From assembly GCF_003201815.1 (NCBI RefSeq), contig NZ_QJKB01000001.1:1488001-1552000 (forward strand): a DNA stretch of 64,000 nt. Direction: 5' to 3'. Made by a program: the position numbers and the translations under genes. Below the pieces are notes generated by a model that was given only the letters and a program-made list of their open reading frames with translations, was not told where the DNA came from and made no database searches. This stretch comes from Undibacterium pigrum (GTDB lineage Bacteria; Pseudomonadota; Gammaproteobacteria; Burkholderiales; Burkholderiaceae_D). Shown in pieces: positions 47,098-55,541 of this stretch (the first letter of the stretch is position 1; each line of letters opens with the position of its first letter).

Positions 47098-48489
47098 CTA
47101 CCAACTGATCACACAAGACAAGGCCAGCAGTCCCAGGGCCAGGACAAAGTATAGTAACTGCAAAGGTATCATCCACTTCGCCCAGACTGCCCAGGGTATG
47201 CGTGCCAGCGCCAGCACACCAACAGTGATGCCTGAGGTTGGTATCATCGGCGTCGTGAATTCACCAAACTGAAATGCCAGTATCGCAGTCTGCCTGGTCA
47301 CACCCACCAGGTCAGCCAATGGTGCCATGATGGGCATGGTCAGTGCCGCCTGCCCGCTGCCAGAATGGATGAAGAAGTTGATGACAGACTGAGTCACAAA
47401 CATCTTGTGTGCTGCAAAGATGGGATGTGAGGACTGCACAAAAGGCATAAGGAAATTCAACATGGTGTCGATGATATTCGCGTCCCGTGCCAGTATCATG
47501 GTGCCACGTGCCAGGGCTATCACCAGTGCGGTGGTCACCAGGTCTTTCGCCCCCTGCATGAAGGCGTCGACAAAGCTGTCGGCATTGAGCTTGCCAACTA
47601 TACCCACCAGGATGGCCATGACCAGGAACAAAGCAGCAATCTCTTCTATATACCAGCTATATTTAACTACGCCCACCACCATGGTAATGAGTGTCAGCAG
47701 GAACATCACTAACACAGCCTTGTGAATCGCTGTCATGCCGGTAAAACTGGTGAATTCGTCGATCTTGAGATTCTTGCGTTTTTCTTCATCGATAGCAAAA
47801 GTGGGGCTCAGCAAGGGATTTTTCTTGATGCGTGCCGCATACCAACTGAGAAAAGCGATCGTGACCACAGTCGCCAGCAACCATGCGACTAGCCGGAAAC
47901 CTATGCCAGAAAATAGTGGTACACCAGCTATGCCTTGAGCAATACCGACATTGAAGGGATTTAAAAATGCCGCAGCAAAGCCTACCTGTGAACCAACGAA
48001 GGGAATAGACACACCCACTACCGAGTCATAGCCAAGTGCCAGCGCCAGCGGGATAAAGATCATGACGAAAGGTATGGCCTCTTCTGCCATGCCAAAGGTC
48101 GCTCCTCCAAGAGAAAACAGGGTCACGAACACAGGTATGATGCCAGCCCTGACGAGACTGGAATGGGTATGCGCTCGAGCCACGGATTTGATCATGGCAT
48201 CAATCGCTTCTGTCTTTTGCAAAACCGCAAAAGCACCACCAACAATGAGTACAAAACCGATGATCAATGCAGCCTCAACAAAACCCTTGATGGGTGCCAT
48301 CATCAGGGCCACAGCACCTTGCGGATTACTGGTGACATAGTGAAAACTGGCAGGATCTATCAACGTCTTGCCATTCACCACATGAGTATCATATTTACCG
48401 CCAGGCACCAGCCAGGTAGCCAGCGCGATCAGTGCCAGCAAGGAAAACAGCAGGACAAAGGTATTCGGTAATCTGAGTTTTTTCAGCAT
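47098..48489 (-). CDS. YfcC-family inner-membrane transporter
   Basis: The 463-residue integral membrane protein has about 12 hydrophobic segments and the YfcC pattern: start LPNTFVLLFSLLALIALATWLVPGG, then GGATFGMAEEAIPFV and IHSGSGQAALTMPIMAPLAD. YfcC/ArcD-related proteins (C4-dicarboxylate or amino acid carriers) are secondary transporters of small amino-acid-like substrates. The ATG at 48489 has AGGAG upstream. It lies 13 bp after an AstE/AspA-family hydrolase gene, so the two are cotranscribed, and it probably imports the hydrolase's substrate. Specificity is not readable from sequence. Confidence 0.88.
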   Translation of the reverse strand: MLKKLRLPNTFVLLFSLLALIALATWLVPGGKYDTHVVNGKTLIDPASFHYVTSNPQGAVALMMAPIKGFVEAALIIGFVLIVGGAFAVLQKTEAIDAMIKSVARAHTHSSLVRAGIIPVFVTLFSLGGATFGMAEEAIPFVMIFIPLALALGYDSVVGVSIPFVGSQVGFAAAFLNPFNVGIAQGIAGVPLFSGIGFRLVAWLLATVVTIAFLSWYAARIKKNPLLSPTFAIDEEKRKNLKIDEFTSFTGMTAIHKAVLVMFLLTLITMVVGVVKYSWYIEEIAALFLVMAILVGIVGKLNADSFVDAFMQGAKDLVTTALVIALARGTMILARDANIIDTMLNFLMPFVQSSHPIFAAHKMFVTQSVINFFIHSGSGQAALTMPIMAPLADLVGVTRQTAILAFQFGEFTTPMIPTSGITVGVLALARIPWAVWAKWMIPLQLLYFVLALGLLALSCVISW

Positions 48490-48502
48490 GATGCGCTCCT
48501 GG

Positions 48503-49621
48503 TCACAAGGACAGTAAATTACCGGAACGGTAGGCAACGGGGCCAGCGATTTTGGCAATGCGCATGCCGTGCGTGGCATAACGTCTGGCCACACGAGCGA
48601 ATAAAATGCCGGATACAGTTGCCAGCACTGGCGTTACCTTCGCGCTGATCGGGTCAACAATGTCTGCCACCCTCTCACCTGCCTCAACGTGCTCACCTGT
48701 TTCTCTGGTAAATACCAGGATGCCAGCATGTGGGGCACGCAAAGGCTCTACACCTTCCAGCGGTGTAGGCTGGCACAAGGCTTGAGGTAAGACTGGTGCT
48801 TTTCCGCGCAGGTAGCCTGCATGTCTGAGGAAGTTAATGATAGCCAAAGCATCTGCCTGCGCCGCCTCATGGCTGACTTCAGTTTCTCCACGCAATTCCA
48901 CCGTGATGGACAGACAGGCGTTTGGAACAGGTGTCGCCTGACCAAAGTGCTGCGCCAGCTCCCACCAGTGACGTGAACAGGATTCATCAAAAGGATCATC
49001 ACCCGACAATACAGACACCAGTACCGCCTGCGCGCCCAGGTAGGCAGCTAAGGGCATGCAATCGTGCGACAACGGAGTACCCGTATATAAATGCATGACA
49101 GCCTGGTTATCACAATGCAGGTCCAGCACAATGTCGGCATCCACCGCCAGGGTTTGCAGGATTTTCTTTTGCTGCTCTGTTGCGGTTTCTGGCTGCCAGG
49201 CTTGCAGTACGGCCAGTGCCTGCTCGCGTACCAGTTTTACATTTTCTTTTTCATCAGCACCCAGCTTGCCTTGTAGGAGAGGAACAAGATGTGGCGTCAG
49301 GTGACGATAGCCACGGTTGAAATTAATACCCGTCGCCAGGTCAAAGCGGCCAAAAGCCGTGCCCTGTATATCCTGTGCCAGCCCTATGGGGTTAGCCACT
49401 GGTACCACAACAATTTCAGCAGCGATCGCAGAAATTTTTTCATACTGCTCCAGCATTTCGCGCAAATAGTGATTTACCAGCATGCCGGGTATTTCATCCG
49501 CGTGCAAGGACGACTGTATATACACCTTGCGTCCATGATCAGGAGTACCGTAATGAAAACTCTGTAATTCACGCACAGTCCCATTACTTATATCTGGCAA
49601 GGCATGGCTTTGTATTTGCAT
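48503..49621 (-). CDS. Succinylglutamate desuccinylase/aspartoacylase-family zinc hydrolase
   Basis: The 372-residue protein has the M14-like AstE/AspA zinc site: H40 and E43 in SSLHADEIPG and H169 in DLHCD, plus substrate-binding NFNRGY and a downstream ELRGE with the likely catalytic glutamate. The C-terminal 80 residues form a lipoyl-like beta domain (GEHVEAGERVADIVDP). Family members remove succinyl or acetyl groups from amino acids. There is no signal peptide, so it acts in the cytoplasm. Set beside a transporter and, across the regulator, a TonB receptor and cyanophycinase, it may hydrolyse imported beta-Asp-Arg, whose beta-aspartyl group is an amino-succinyl group. Confidence 0.82.
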   Translation of the reverse strand: MQIQSHALPDISNGTVRELQSFHYGTPDHGRKVYIQSSLHADEIPGMLVNHYLREMLEQYEKISAIAAEIVVVPVANPIGLAQDIQGTAFGRFDLATGINFNRGYRHLTPHLVPLLQGKLGADEKENVKLVREQALAVLQAWQPETATEQQKKILQTLAVDADIVLDLHCDNQAVMHLYTGTPLSHDCMPLAAYLGAQAVLVSVLSGDDPFDESCSRHWWELAQHFGQATPVPNACLSITVELRGETEVSHEAAQADALAIINFLRHAGYLRGKAPVLPQALCQPTPLEGVEPLRAPHAGILVFTRETGEHVEAGERVADIVDPISAKVTPVLATVSGILFARVARRYATHGMRIAKIAGPVAYRSGNLLSL

Positions 49622-49943
49622 AAAAACTCTTTTCTTTGTTGGTAATAGCAAGACCCAAAAAAACTGACTCAGGCAGTATTAATTTCCGTATTACAGACTT
49701 TACTCCCACCTACCCGTCACTTTTCCAATAGCCGTTTTTACAAGCAGAAAAATACAACACTGCAAAATTGGAGGCATTCCTGTCTGTAAACACAAAAACA
49801 TGATGAACGATTTTTTACATATTCTACATTTATGAAAATAAAACGACAAATACTATTGAAAATATTTTTAAACAGGGCTACAGTTCATTCATCGAAAAAA
49901 GTTTTACTGAAATTTTTACTGATTGTTTTGCTGAACACTGCAC
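49622..49943. promoter_or_regulatory. AT-rich divergent promoter region with palindrome
   Basis: This 322-base region separates the hydrolase-transporter operon from the RpiR-type regulator and is markedly AT-rich. A near-palindrome TTGAAAATATTTTTAA (49856-49871) and the direct repeat TTTTACTGA...TTTTTACTGA (near 49905-49922) are candidate regulator sites. No gene or terminator is visible. Confidence 0.5.
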
Positions 49944-50897
49944 ATGAAAAAATTAAATACTCCTGTTGAATCCGCCTCACCGGAAATGGTCTTTGCCAAA
50001 TCCACATTGGGTGAGTCACTGATGCTGGTCTTGCAGGAAGGATCAGTCTCCTATAAGCGGATTGCCAATTTCCTCTTGCGCAACCAGGTCAAGGTCACGG
50101 CACTGGGAATAGAAGACATGGCAGAGCAATGTGATGTATCTACCGCTACCATCAGCCGGTTTGCGCGTGACATGGGCTTTAATAATTACGCGGGTTTGCG
50201 TAATCAGATTGCAGAAGTAGTACAGGCTGTGTTCCAACCGGTAGAAAAACTGCGCAATACCATAGAAGCCAAAAAGAATGCCCCCTCGCCAGCCCATACC
50301 AGCATGCAGTTTGCTGCTGCCAATATCGATGCTGCCAGCCAGGGCATGTCTGAACCAGATTTGAACGAGGTAGTCAGCCACATCGCCAAAGCTAAAACTG
50401 TGTATGTCATGGGCTTTGGCCTCAGTGCCCACCTGGCTGGCATGCTGGCCCTGCATTTGCAACCCTTTTGCTCACACGTGGTGGAAGTGGTTGGTTACGG
50501 CGGCACTGAAGTGGCGGCTGGCCATCTCGCAAATATTACTGACAAGGATGTACTCATCGTCATCTCATTCCCACGCTATGCACTGGATGTCATCAAACTC
50601 ACGCAGTTTGTACGTGACCATGATGCCTGCATAGTCACGATTACCGACTCCCCTGCTTCACCGATTGCACAACTGGGTAATTATCTGCTGCTGGCACCGA
50701 GTACTCACGGTGTCTTGCCCAGCAGTGCCAGTGCCGCAATTGCTGTCATCGAAGCCCTGGTCAGCAGCATGATGGTATCGAATAAAAAGAACGTGGAAAA
50801 GGCCATGCGCCTGACCGAAGCCATATCAGCCTATCTGCATAGTGCTGACAACAACGTCAAATACACACAGCCGGACAGTAATAAACCCAAGAAGTAA
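49944..50897 (+). CDS. MurR/RpiR-family transcriptional regulator
   Basis: The 317-residue regulator has an N-terminal HTH_6 domain (about 25-105; ANFLLRNQVKVTALGIEDMA, VSTATISRFARDMGF) and a SIS sugar-isomerase-type effector domain (about 130-260; VYVMGFGLSAHLAGMLALHL, DVLIVISFPRYALDVI). Such proteins sense phosphosugars or amino-sugar-like ligands. It diverges from the hydrolase-transporter pair and precedes the TonB receptor, so it is the obvious local regulator. No strong ribosome-binding site precedes the ATG. Confidence 0.92.
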   Translation: MKKLNTPVESASPEMVFAKSTLGESLMLVLQEGSVSYKRIANFLLRNQVKVTALGIEDMAEQCDVSTATISRFARDMGFNNYAGLRNQIAEVVQAVFQPVEKLRNTIEAKKNAPSPAHTSMQFAAANIDAASQGMSEPDLNEVVSHIAKAKTVYVMGFGLSAHLAGMLALHLQPFCSHVVEVVGYGGTEVAAGHLANITDKDVLIVISFPRYALDVIKLTQFVRDHDACIVTITDSPASPIAQLGNYLLLAPSTHGVLPSSASAAIAVIEALVSSMMVSNKKNVEKAMRLTEAISAYLHSADNNVKYTQPDSNKPKK

Positions 50898-50921
50898 ATA
50901 AACAAACAAGCAAATCACAGT

Positions 50922-50956
50922 CACTCCCCGGAGTGCCTGAGGGGGATGCTTTTTTA
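50922..50956 (+). terminator. Possible terminator of the RpiR-type gene
   Basis: CACTC and GAGTG form a short stem, with a competing CCCC/GGGG pairing, followed by TTTTTT. Weak but correctly placed after the regulator gene. Confidence 0.4.
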
Positions 50957-50967
50957 AAATTTCTGTA

Positions 50968-51110
50968 AGAACCTGTTCACGATCTGTCGCGAGCGAGCGT
51001 CAGCGGAGTGAAGAGCAGTGCAAAAAGCGGAATGTACTTAAGTACATGAGCATTTTGAGCAGCGCATGAGCTCCGATCACGCTCGCGCAGCAAGATCGTG
51101 ATCAGATTCT
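50968..51110 (-). repeat. Foldback interspersed repeat, copy B
   Basis: A 143-bp element just upstream of the TonB receptor gene, in the opposite orientation to copy A at 23090-23252. Its ends are imperfect inverted repeats (AGAACCTGTTCACGATCT against AGAATCTGATCACGATCT), and its centre is a perfect 16-bp palindrome ATGTACTTAAGTACAT (51032-51047). The whole unit can fold back on itself. It separates the regulator from the receptor and may influence expression of the latter. Confidence 0.87.
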
Positions 51111-51132
51111 AAAACCTGAGGAGAAGAAGGCA

Positions 51133-53847
51133 ATGGCAACAAAAAAACAAGCACGTCAGCCCACACCCAAGAAATTGGCTGCCGCAACCTGGTCTGCATT
51201 GAGCGTCATGGCGATGCTGGGCATGAATACACAAAGCGCATGGGCACAAGCAGAGAATGATCCGAACAAACCGCAGCGTGTAGAAATTACCGGCTCATCG
51301 ATCAAGCGCATCGATGCAGAAACTGCCTTGCCTGTGCAAATCATCAACCGCGAATCAATAGAAAAATCCGGCGTTACCACGGCGGCAGAATTATTGAGCA
51401 AAGTGTCGGCCAGCACTGCTGGCCTGACTGACGGTGCCAGCTTCAGTGATAACGGTGGTACGCAACGCGGTTTCAATGGTGCCAACCTGCGTGGCATAGG
51501 TGTGTCATCCACCCTGATCTTGCTGAATGGCCGCCGCCTCGCCAACTTCGCCTCACCAGGCACTTCGTCTGGCGTGGATTTGAATTCCATCCCATCTGCT
51601 GCCATACAGCGTGTGGAAGTCTTGAAAGATGGTGCATCAGCCATCTATGGTGCAGATGCGATTGGTGGCGTCATCAATTTCATTACCCGTCCTGATTATC
51701 AGGGGGCAGAAATATCTGCCTATGTGGGTAATACCCAGCATGGTGGGGCAGATAAAAAGATCGTTAGCCTATCTGGTGGTATAGGCAGCCTGAGCCAGGA
51801 CAGATATAACCTCATGGGCGTGGTCAATTTCCAGAACACTGGCGGCCTGCGTTCTACCCAGCGCTCATGGATAGGTTCAGCCTATCAGCCTGACATCAAT
51901 CTTGATGTGGGCAGTTCCAATACTTTCCCGGCCAATGTACGTCGTACTACGGCCAGTGGTGGTGCCACAGGTTCACGCCTGAACCCCAGCGCACCAACTT
52001 GCAACCCACCTGCCACGGTGTTTGCTGCTGACAGCTTTGTCGGTAGCAAAGCCTGTTTGTATGACTACATGCATGACACCGAGATTTTCCCAGAATCCCA
52101 GCGTGCGTCACTGCTAGGCCGAGCCCAGTTTGCCATTGATGCTGACAATACCCTGTTTGCAGAAGTGCTGCACAGCGACACCAAAACGACTTACCGCATC
52201 AGCCCATTGACGGTGACAAATCTGAATTATCCCGTCACTGGAATTTACTACCCAAATGACCTGATCACGACCAACAAAACACCTTTGCGCGTAGGCCTGC
52301 GTCTGAGTGCTGCCGGCCCGCGTACCAATGAAGTGAATGCAGTTGCACAACGCCTGATAGTTGGTGCCAAAGGCACAATCGCAGGATGGGATTATGATAC
52401 TGCCCTGAATCATAGCGTCAGCAAGGTTGATGATAAATATGTCGATGGCTACGTCAGGACCTCGGCTTTTGACAGCGCCTTTTTGACAGGCAAGATCAAT
52501 CCTTTCGGTCCATCTGGAACTGAAGGTACAAGCCTGCTGAATGCCGCAAAGATCAGCGATGCTGCGCGTCAATCCAGAGCGACTACCGATGCATTTGACA
52601 TCAAGGCCTCACGCGAATTGTTTGCGATGGCAGGCGGCAATGCAGGCCTGGCAATAGGTGCAGAATACCGTCGTGAGAAACTGGAGTTCACCCCGTCTGC
52701 CCTGCTGGCCGCTGGTGAGATACGCGGTGACGGCGCTGCATCAGCCTATGGTGGCAGCCGTACCGTCAAGGCCCTGTTCGCCGAATTGAATTTACCCATA
52801 CTCAGCAATCTCGAAGCCCAGGCTGCTGTTCGCCATGACAGCTATAACGATGTAGGCAGCACCACCAATCCAAAATTTGGCCTGCGCTGGACACCCGCCA
52901 AGGAAGTCGTGGTACGTGGTTCTTACAGTGCTGGCTTCCGCGCACCAAGTCTGGCAGACATCAATGAACCGGCACGCACTGGCCAGACCAGCGGCATCTA
53001 TAATGACCCGCTCGGTTGTATCAAGACCGGCAATATCGACAATACCAAGAACCCGGATTACTGTGGCATACAGCCAGACCTGATCAAGGGTGGCACGGCC
53101 AATCTGAAGCCTGAGACATCGAAGCAGTTTTCTGCCGGTATCGTGGTTGAACCCAGCCGCAGCCTGACTGCCTCTCTCGACTACTGGCGCATAGAAAAGT
53201 CGGACACCCTGCTGGCCAACGAAGGTGCTTACTTTAGTGACCCCAAATCCAATCCTGGCTATGCGATACGTGGCGCGGCTGATCCCAGCCTGCCAGGCAT
53301 ACCCGGCCCTATCCTGTCAGTCGATGGCCGCGTGAAAAATATAGGTTCGCTGAAAACCTCGGGCGTCGATATCAACCTCAACTGGAAGCTGCCAGAAAAC
53401 AGTCTGGGCAAATTCAATGTCAGCCTGAACGGTACCTATGTCATCGACTACAAGACTCGTAACACGGCTGCCAGCCCGGAAGTGAATGGCGTAGGCATCT
53501 ATACCGACACCCAGGTGGTACAACGCTGGAGACATACCCTGACATTTGACTTTGACCGTGGCCCATGGGGCGCGACATTACAACAGACTTACTACCAGGG
53601 TTATCACGACCAGAATACCCTGGCTGATGGCAGCACTCGTGATGTGCCTGCCTATGTCTTGTGGGATTTGAGTGGCAGCTATAAGTTCAGCAAGGCATTC
53701 AGCCTGCGTGCAGGCATCAAAAACCTGCTGGATACCAACCCACCACGTTCCAACCAGATATATAGCTTCATTGCTGGTTACGACCCCAGCTATACCGACC
53801 CACGTGGCCGCTTCGTTTATATCTCGGGTAATTATTCGTTTAAATAA
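51133..53847 (+). CDS. TonB-dependent outer-membrane receptor
   Basis: The 904-residue receptor has a signal peptide (cleavage after about residue 38, SAWA), a TonB-box-like region RVEITGSSIKR, a plug domain (LLSKVSASTAGLTDGASF; VEVLKDGASAIYGADAIGG), and a 22-strand-type barrel ending in SGNYSFK with the C-terminal aromatic residue. It belongs to the oligosaccharide/peptide-type receptors rather than to siderophore receptors. AGGAGAAGAAGG precedes the ATG. It lies between the RpiR-type gene and the cyanophycinase gene and probably imports products of that enzyme or the polymer itself. A strong terminator follows. Confidence 0.93.
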   Translation: MATKKQARQPTPKKLAAATWSALSVMAMLGMNTQSAWAQAENDPNKPQRVEITGSSIKRIDAETALPVQIINRESIEKSGVTTAAELLSKVSASTAGLTDGASFSDNGGTQRGFNGANLRGIGVSSTLILLNGRRLANFASPGTSSGVDLNSIPSAAIQRVEVLKDGASAIYGADAIGGVINFITRPDYQGAEISAYVGNTQHGGADKKIVSLSGGIGSLSQDRYNLMGVVNFQNTGGLRSTQRSWIGSAYQPDINLDVGSSNTFPANVRRTTASGGATGSRLNPSAPTCNPPATVFAADSFVGSKACLYDYMHDTEIFPESQRASLLGRAQFAIDADNTLFAEVLHSDTKTTYRISPLTVTNLNYPVTGIYYPNDLITTNKTPLRVGLRLSAAGPRTNEVNAVAQRLIVGAKGTIAGWDYDTALNHSVSKVDDKYVDGYVRTSAFDSAFLTGKINPFGPSGTEGTSLLNAAKISDAARQSRATTDAFDIKASRELFAMAGGNAGLAIGAEYRREKLEFTPSALLAAGEIRGDGAASAYGGSRTVKALFAELNLPILSNLEAQAAVRHDSYNDVGSTTNPKFGLRWTPAKEVVVRGSYSAGFRAPSLADINEPARTGQTSGIYNDPLGCIKTGNIDNTKNPDYCGIQPDLIKGGTANLKPETSKQFSAGIVVEPSRSLTASLDYWRIEKSDTLLANEGAYFSDPKSNPGYAIRGAADPSLPGIPGPILSVDGRVKNIGSLKTSGVDINLNWKLPENSLGKFNVSLNGTYVIDYKTRNTAASPEVNGVGIYTDTQVVQRWRHTLTFDFDRGPWGATLQQTYYQGYHDQNTLADGSTRDVPAYVLWDLSGSYKFSKAFSLRAGIKNLLDTNPPRSNQIYSFIAGYDPSYTDPRGRFVYISGNYSFK

Positions 53848-53882
53848 GTAGTATCAATAATCACTTCCAAAGCAGCGCGTTC

Positions 53883-53915
53883 GGGGACAAGACTTGATGC
53901 TTGTCCCCTTTTTTT
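53883..53915 (+). terminator. Strong terminator of the TonB receptor gene
   Basis: GGGGACAAG and CTTGTCCCC form a perfect stem with an eight-base loop followed by seven T residues. The cyanophycinase gene downstream thus depends on read-through or its own promoter. Confidence 0.92.
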
Positions 53916-53977
53916 ACATTCATGCCGATAGCGGCGAATTGAATCATTTACAATATCAAAAAATCAGGATGAAAATA

Positions 53978-55228
53978 ATGATAATTTCTCTGAAAAATAC
54001 AGGCTCGGGCTTAGGTATCTTGCTCAGTTGTCTGGTTCTCTTACTCTGGCAATTACCCATGAATGCAAGTGCAGAAGACAAGTCACCGCAACAATCGAAA
54101 GGTTCACTCGTCATCATAGGCGGTGCTTTGCGGGTCGATAATGCCGTGGTCTGGCAGCGCATCGTACAACAGGCTGGTGGCAAAGGCGCAAAGATTGCCG
54201 TCATCCCGGCGGCAGCAGGTAGCCCGGAAAAGTCAGGGGGATTTGCGGTCGAATCGCTGAACCAGCACGGTGCCCAGGCTTTTATGATCCCCCTGTCGGT
54301 CAGGCATGCGCAATTCAAGCCCCAGGATATAGTCAGCGATCCAGTCTGGCTGGACAAACTCAAAGATGCCAGCGGCGTGTTTTTTACCGGTGGCGACCAG
54401 GGCCGCATCGTGCAGACGCTGGTCAAGCCAGATGGCGGCAAGACGGCAATGCTGGAAGCAATCTGGGCCTTATATCAACGCGGCGGTGTCATCGCCGGCA
54501 GCAGTGCTGGTGCTGCCATCATGAGTACCACGATGTTTTACGATGCCAAGCCTGTGCTGCCTACCCTCAAACTGGGTGTCACTGAGGGCAAGGAGATTGC
54601 CGCTGGCCTGGGCTTCATCGGCCCTGATGTATTCATAGACCAGCACCTGATCATCCGTGGCCGCTTTGCCCGCATGTTGCCTGTCATGCTCAAAAAGAAT
54701 TACAAGCTGGGTCTGGGTGTTGATGAAAATACTGCCATGGTGGTCAGTAGCCAGGGTGAAGTTGAAGTCATAGGCTATAAAGGTGCGATCCTGTTTGACC
54801 TGAGCCAGGCCTCGACCGATGGCGCACAAAAGAATTTTAATATCAGCAATGCCCGCATCAGTTATCTGGACCGGGGTGACCGCTTTAATTTGCATACGAA
54901 GACGCTGATACCATCAGCAGACAAGCTACAGAACAAACTCCATCCTGCCCAGGCATACAATACCGACCAGCGCTTTTATCCAGATATACTGGCCAATACC
55001 GTAGTCACTGACCTCATGTTTCATTTGATTGATGGCAAACAGGAACGTGCCATCGGCCTGGCTTTTGGCATGGATGCGCAGCCTGAACTGGGCTTTGAAT
55101 TCAACTTCAGCAAAGTAGCCGATAGCCTGGGTTATTATTCCAATGCCTCTGGCGCTGAAAGCTATACCGTGCACAATCTGCGTCTGGACATACGACCCGT
55201 GACCATGAACCTGCCGCTGTATAAATAA
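53978..55228 (+). CDS. Exported cyanophycinase-like peptidase (family S51)
   Basis: The 416-residue protein has a Sec signal peptide (hydrophobic 11-27, cleavage near NASA) and a cyanophycinase domain: GSLVIIGGALRVDN at the start, FFTGGDQGRI, nucleophile S176 in AGSSAGAAIMS, FIDQHLIIRGRFARML and LGVDENTAMVV. These blocks match CphB/CphE, serine hydrolases that cut multi-arginyl polyaspartate into beta-Asp-Arg dipeptides. The signal peptide points to the extracellular or periplasmic form. About 130 residues follow the catalytic core. The ATG at 53978 has AGGA at good spacing. Other S51 substrates remain possible. Confidence 0.87.
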   Translation: MIISLKNTGSGLGILLSCLVLLLWQLPMNASAEDKSPQQSKGSLVIIGGALRVDNAVVWQRIVQQAGGKGAKIAVIPAAAGSPEKSGGFAVESLNQHGAQAFMIPLSVRHAQFKPQDIVSDPVWLDKLKDASGVFFTGGDQGRIVQTLVKPDGGKTAMLEAIWALYQRGGVIAGSSAGAAIMSTTMFYDAKPVLPTLKLGVTEGKEIAAGLGFIGPDVFIDQHLIIRGRFARMLPVMLKKNYKLGLGVDENTAMVVSSQGEVEVIGYKGAILFDLSQASTDGAQKNFNISNARISYLDRGDRFNLHTKTLIPSADKLQNKLHPAQAYNTDQRFYPDILANTVVTDLMFHLIDGKQERAIGLAFGMDAQPELGFEFNFSKVADSLGYYSNASGAESYTVHNLRLDIRPVTMNLPLYK

Positions 55229-55255
55229 GGCAGACCTGCACCAGACTCCATCAAA

Positions 55256-55279
55256 CAGGATAGTCTTGGCACTATCCTG
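55256..55279 (+). terminator. Stem-loop after the cyanophycinase gene
   Basis: CAGGATAGT and ACTATCCTG form a perfect 9-bp stem with a six-base loop 28 bases after the stop codon. No T-run follows. The remainder of the 313-base gap before the chemoreceptor gene shows only a minor hairpin (CCTGCA/TGCAGG near 55388). Confidence 0.5.
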
Positions 55280-55541
55280 CGATCTACACTTCCTCAGCAC
55301 ACGATCCTTGCCCTAATTTGTCGTTTGTTTGCAAATTCTTCCTCTCAGGCATCTGAGCTTCACTTACAATCAAGATAACGCTCGCGTCCTGCACCTTGCA
55401 GGCTGCGCTGCGCGATCGTCAATTAATAAACTATGCGGACCTGCCCTAATGTAGGCGGATTAGCCTGAGGTGATAGCCGTTCTTCTCTCTCGCATCCGCC
55501 CGGCATTGCGGTATGCTGCAGCAAACCAGTGAGACCACACC

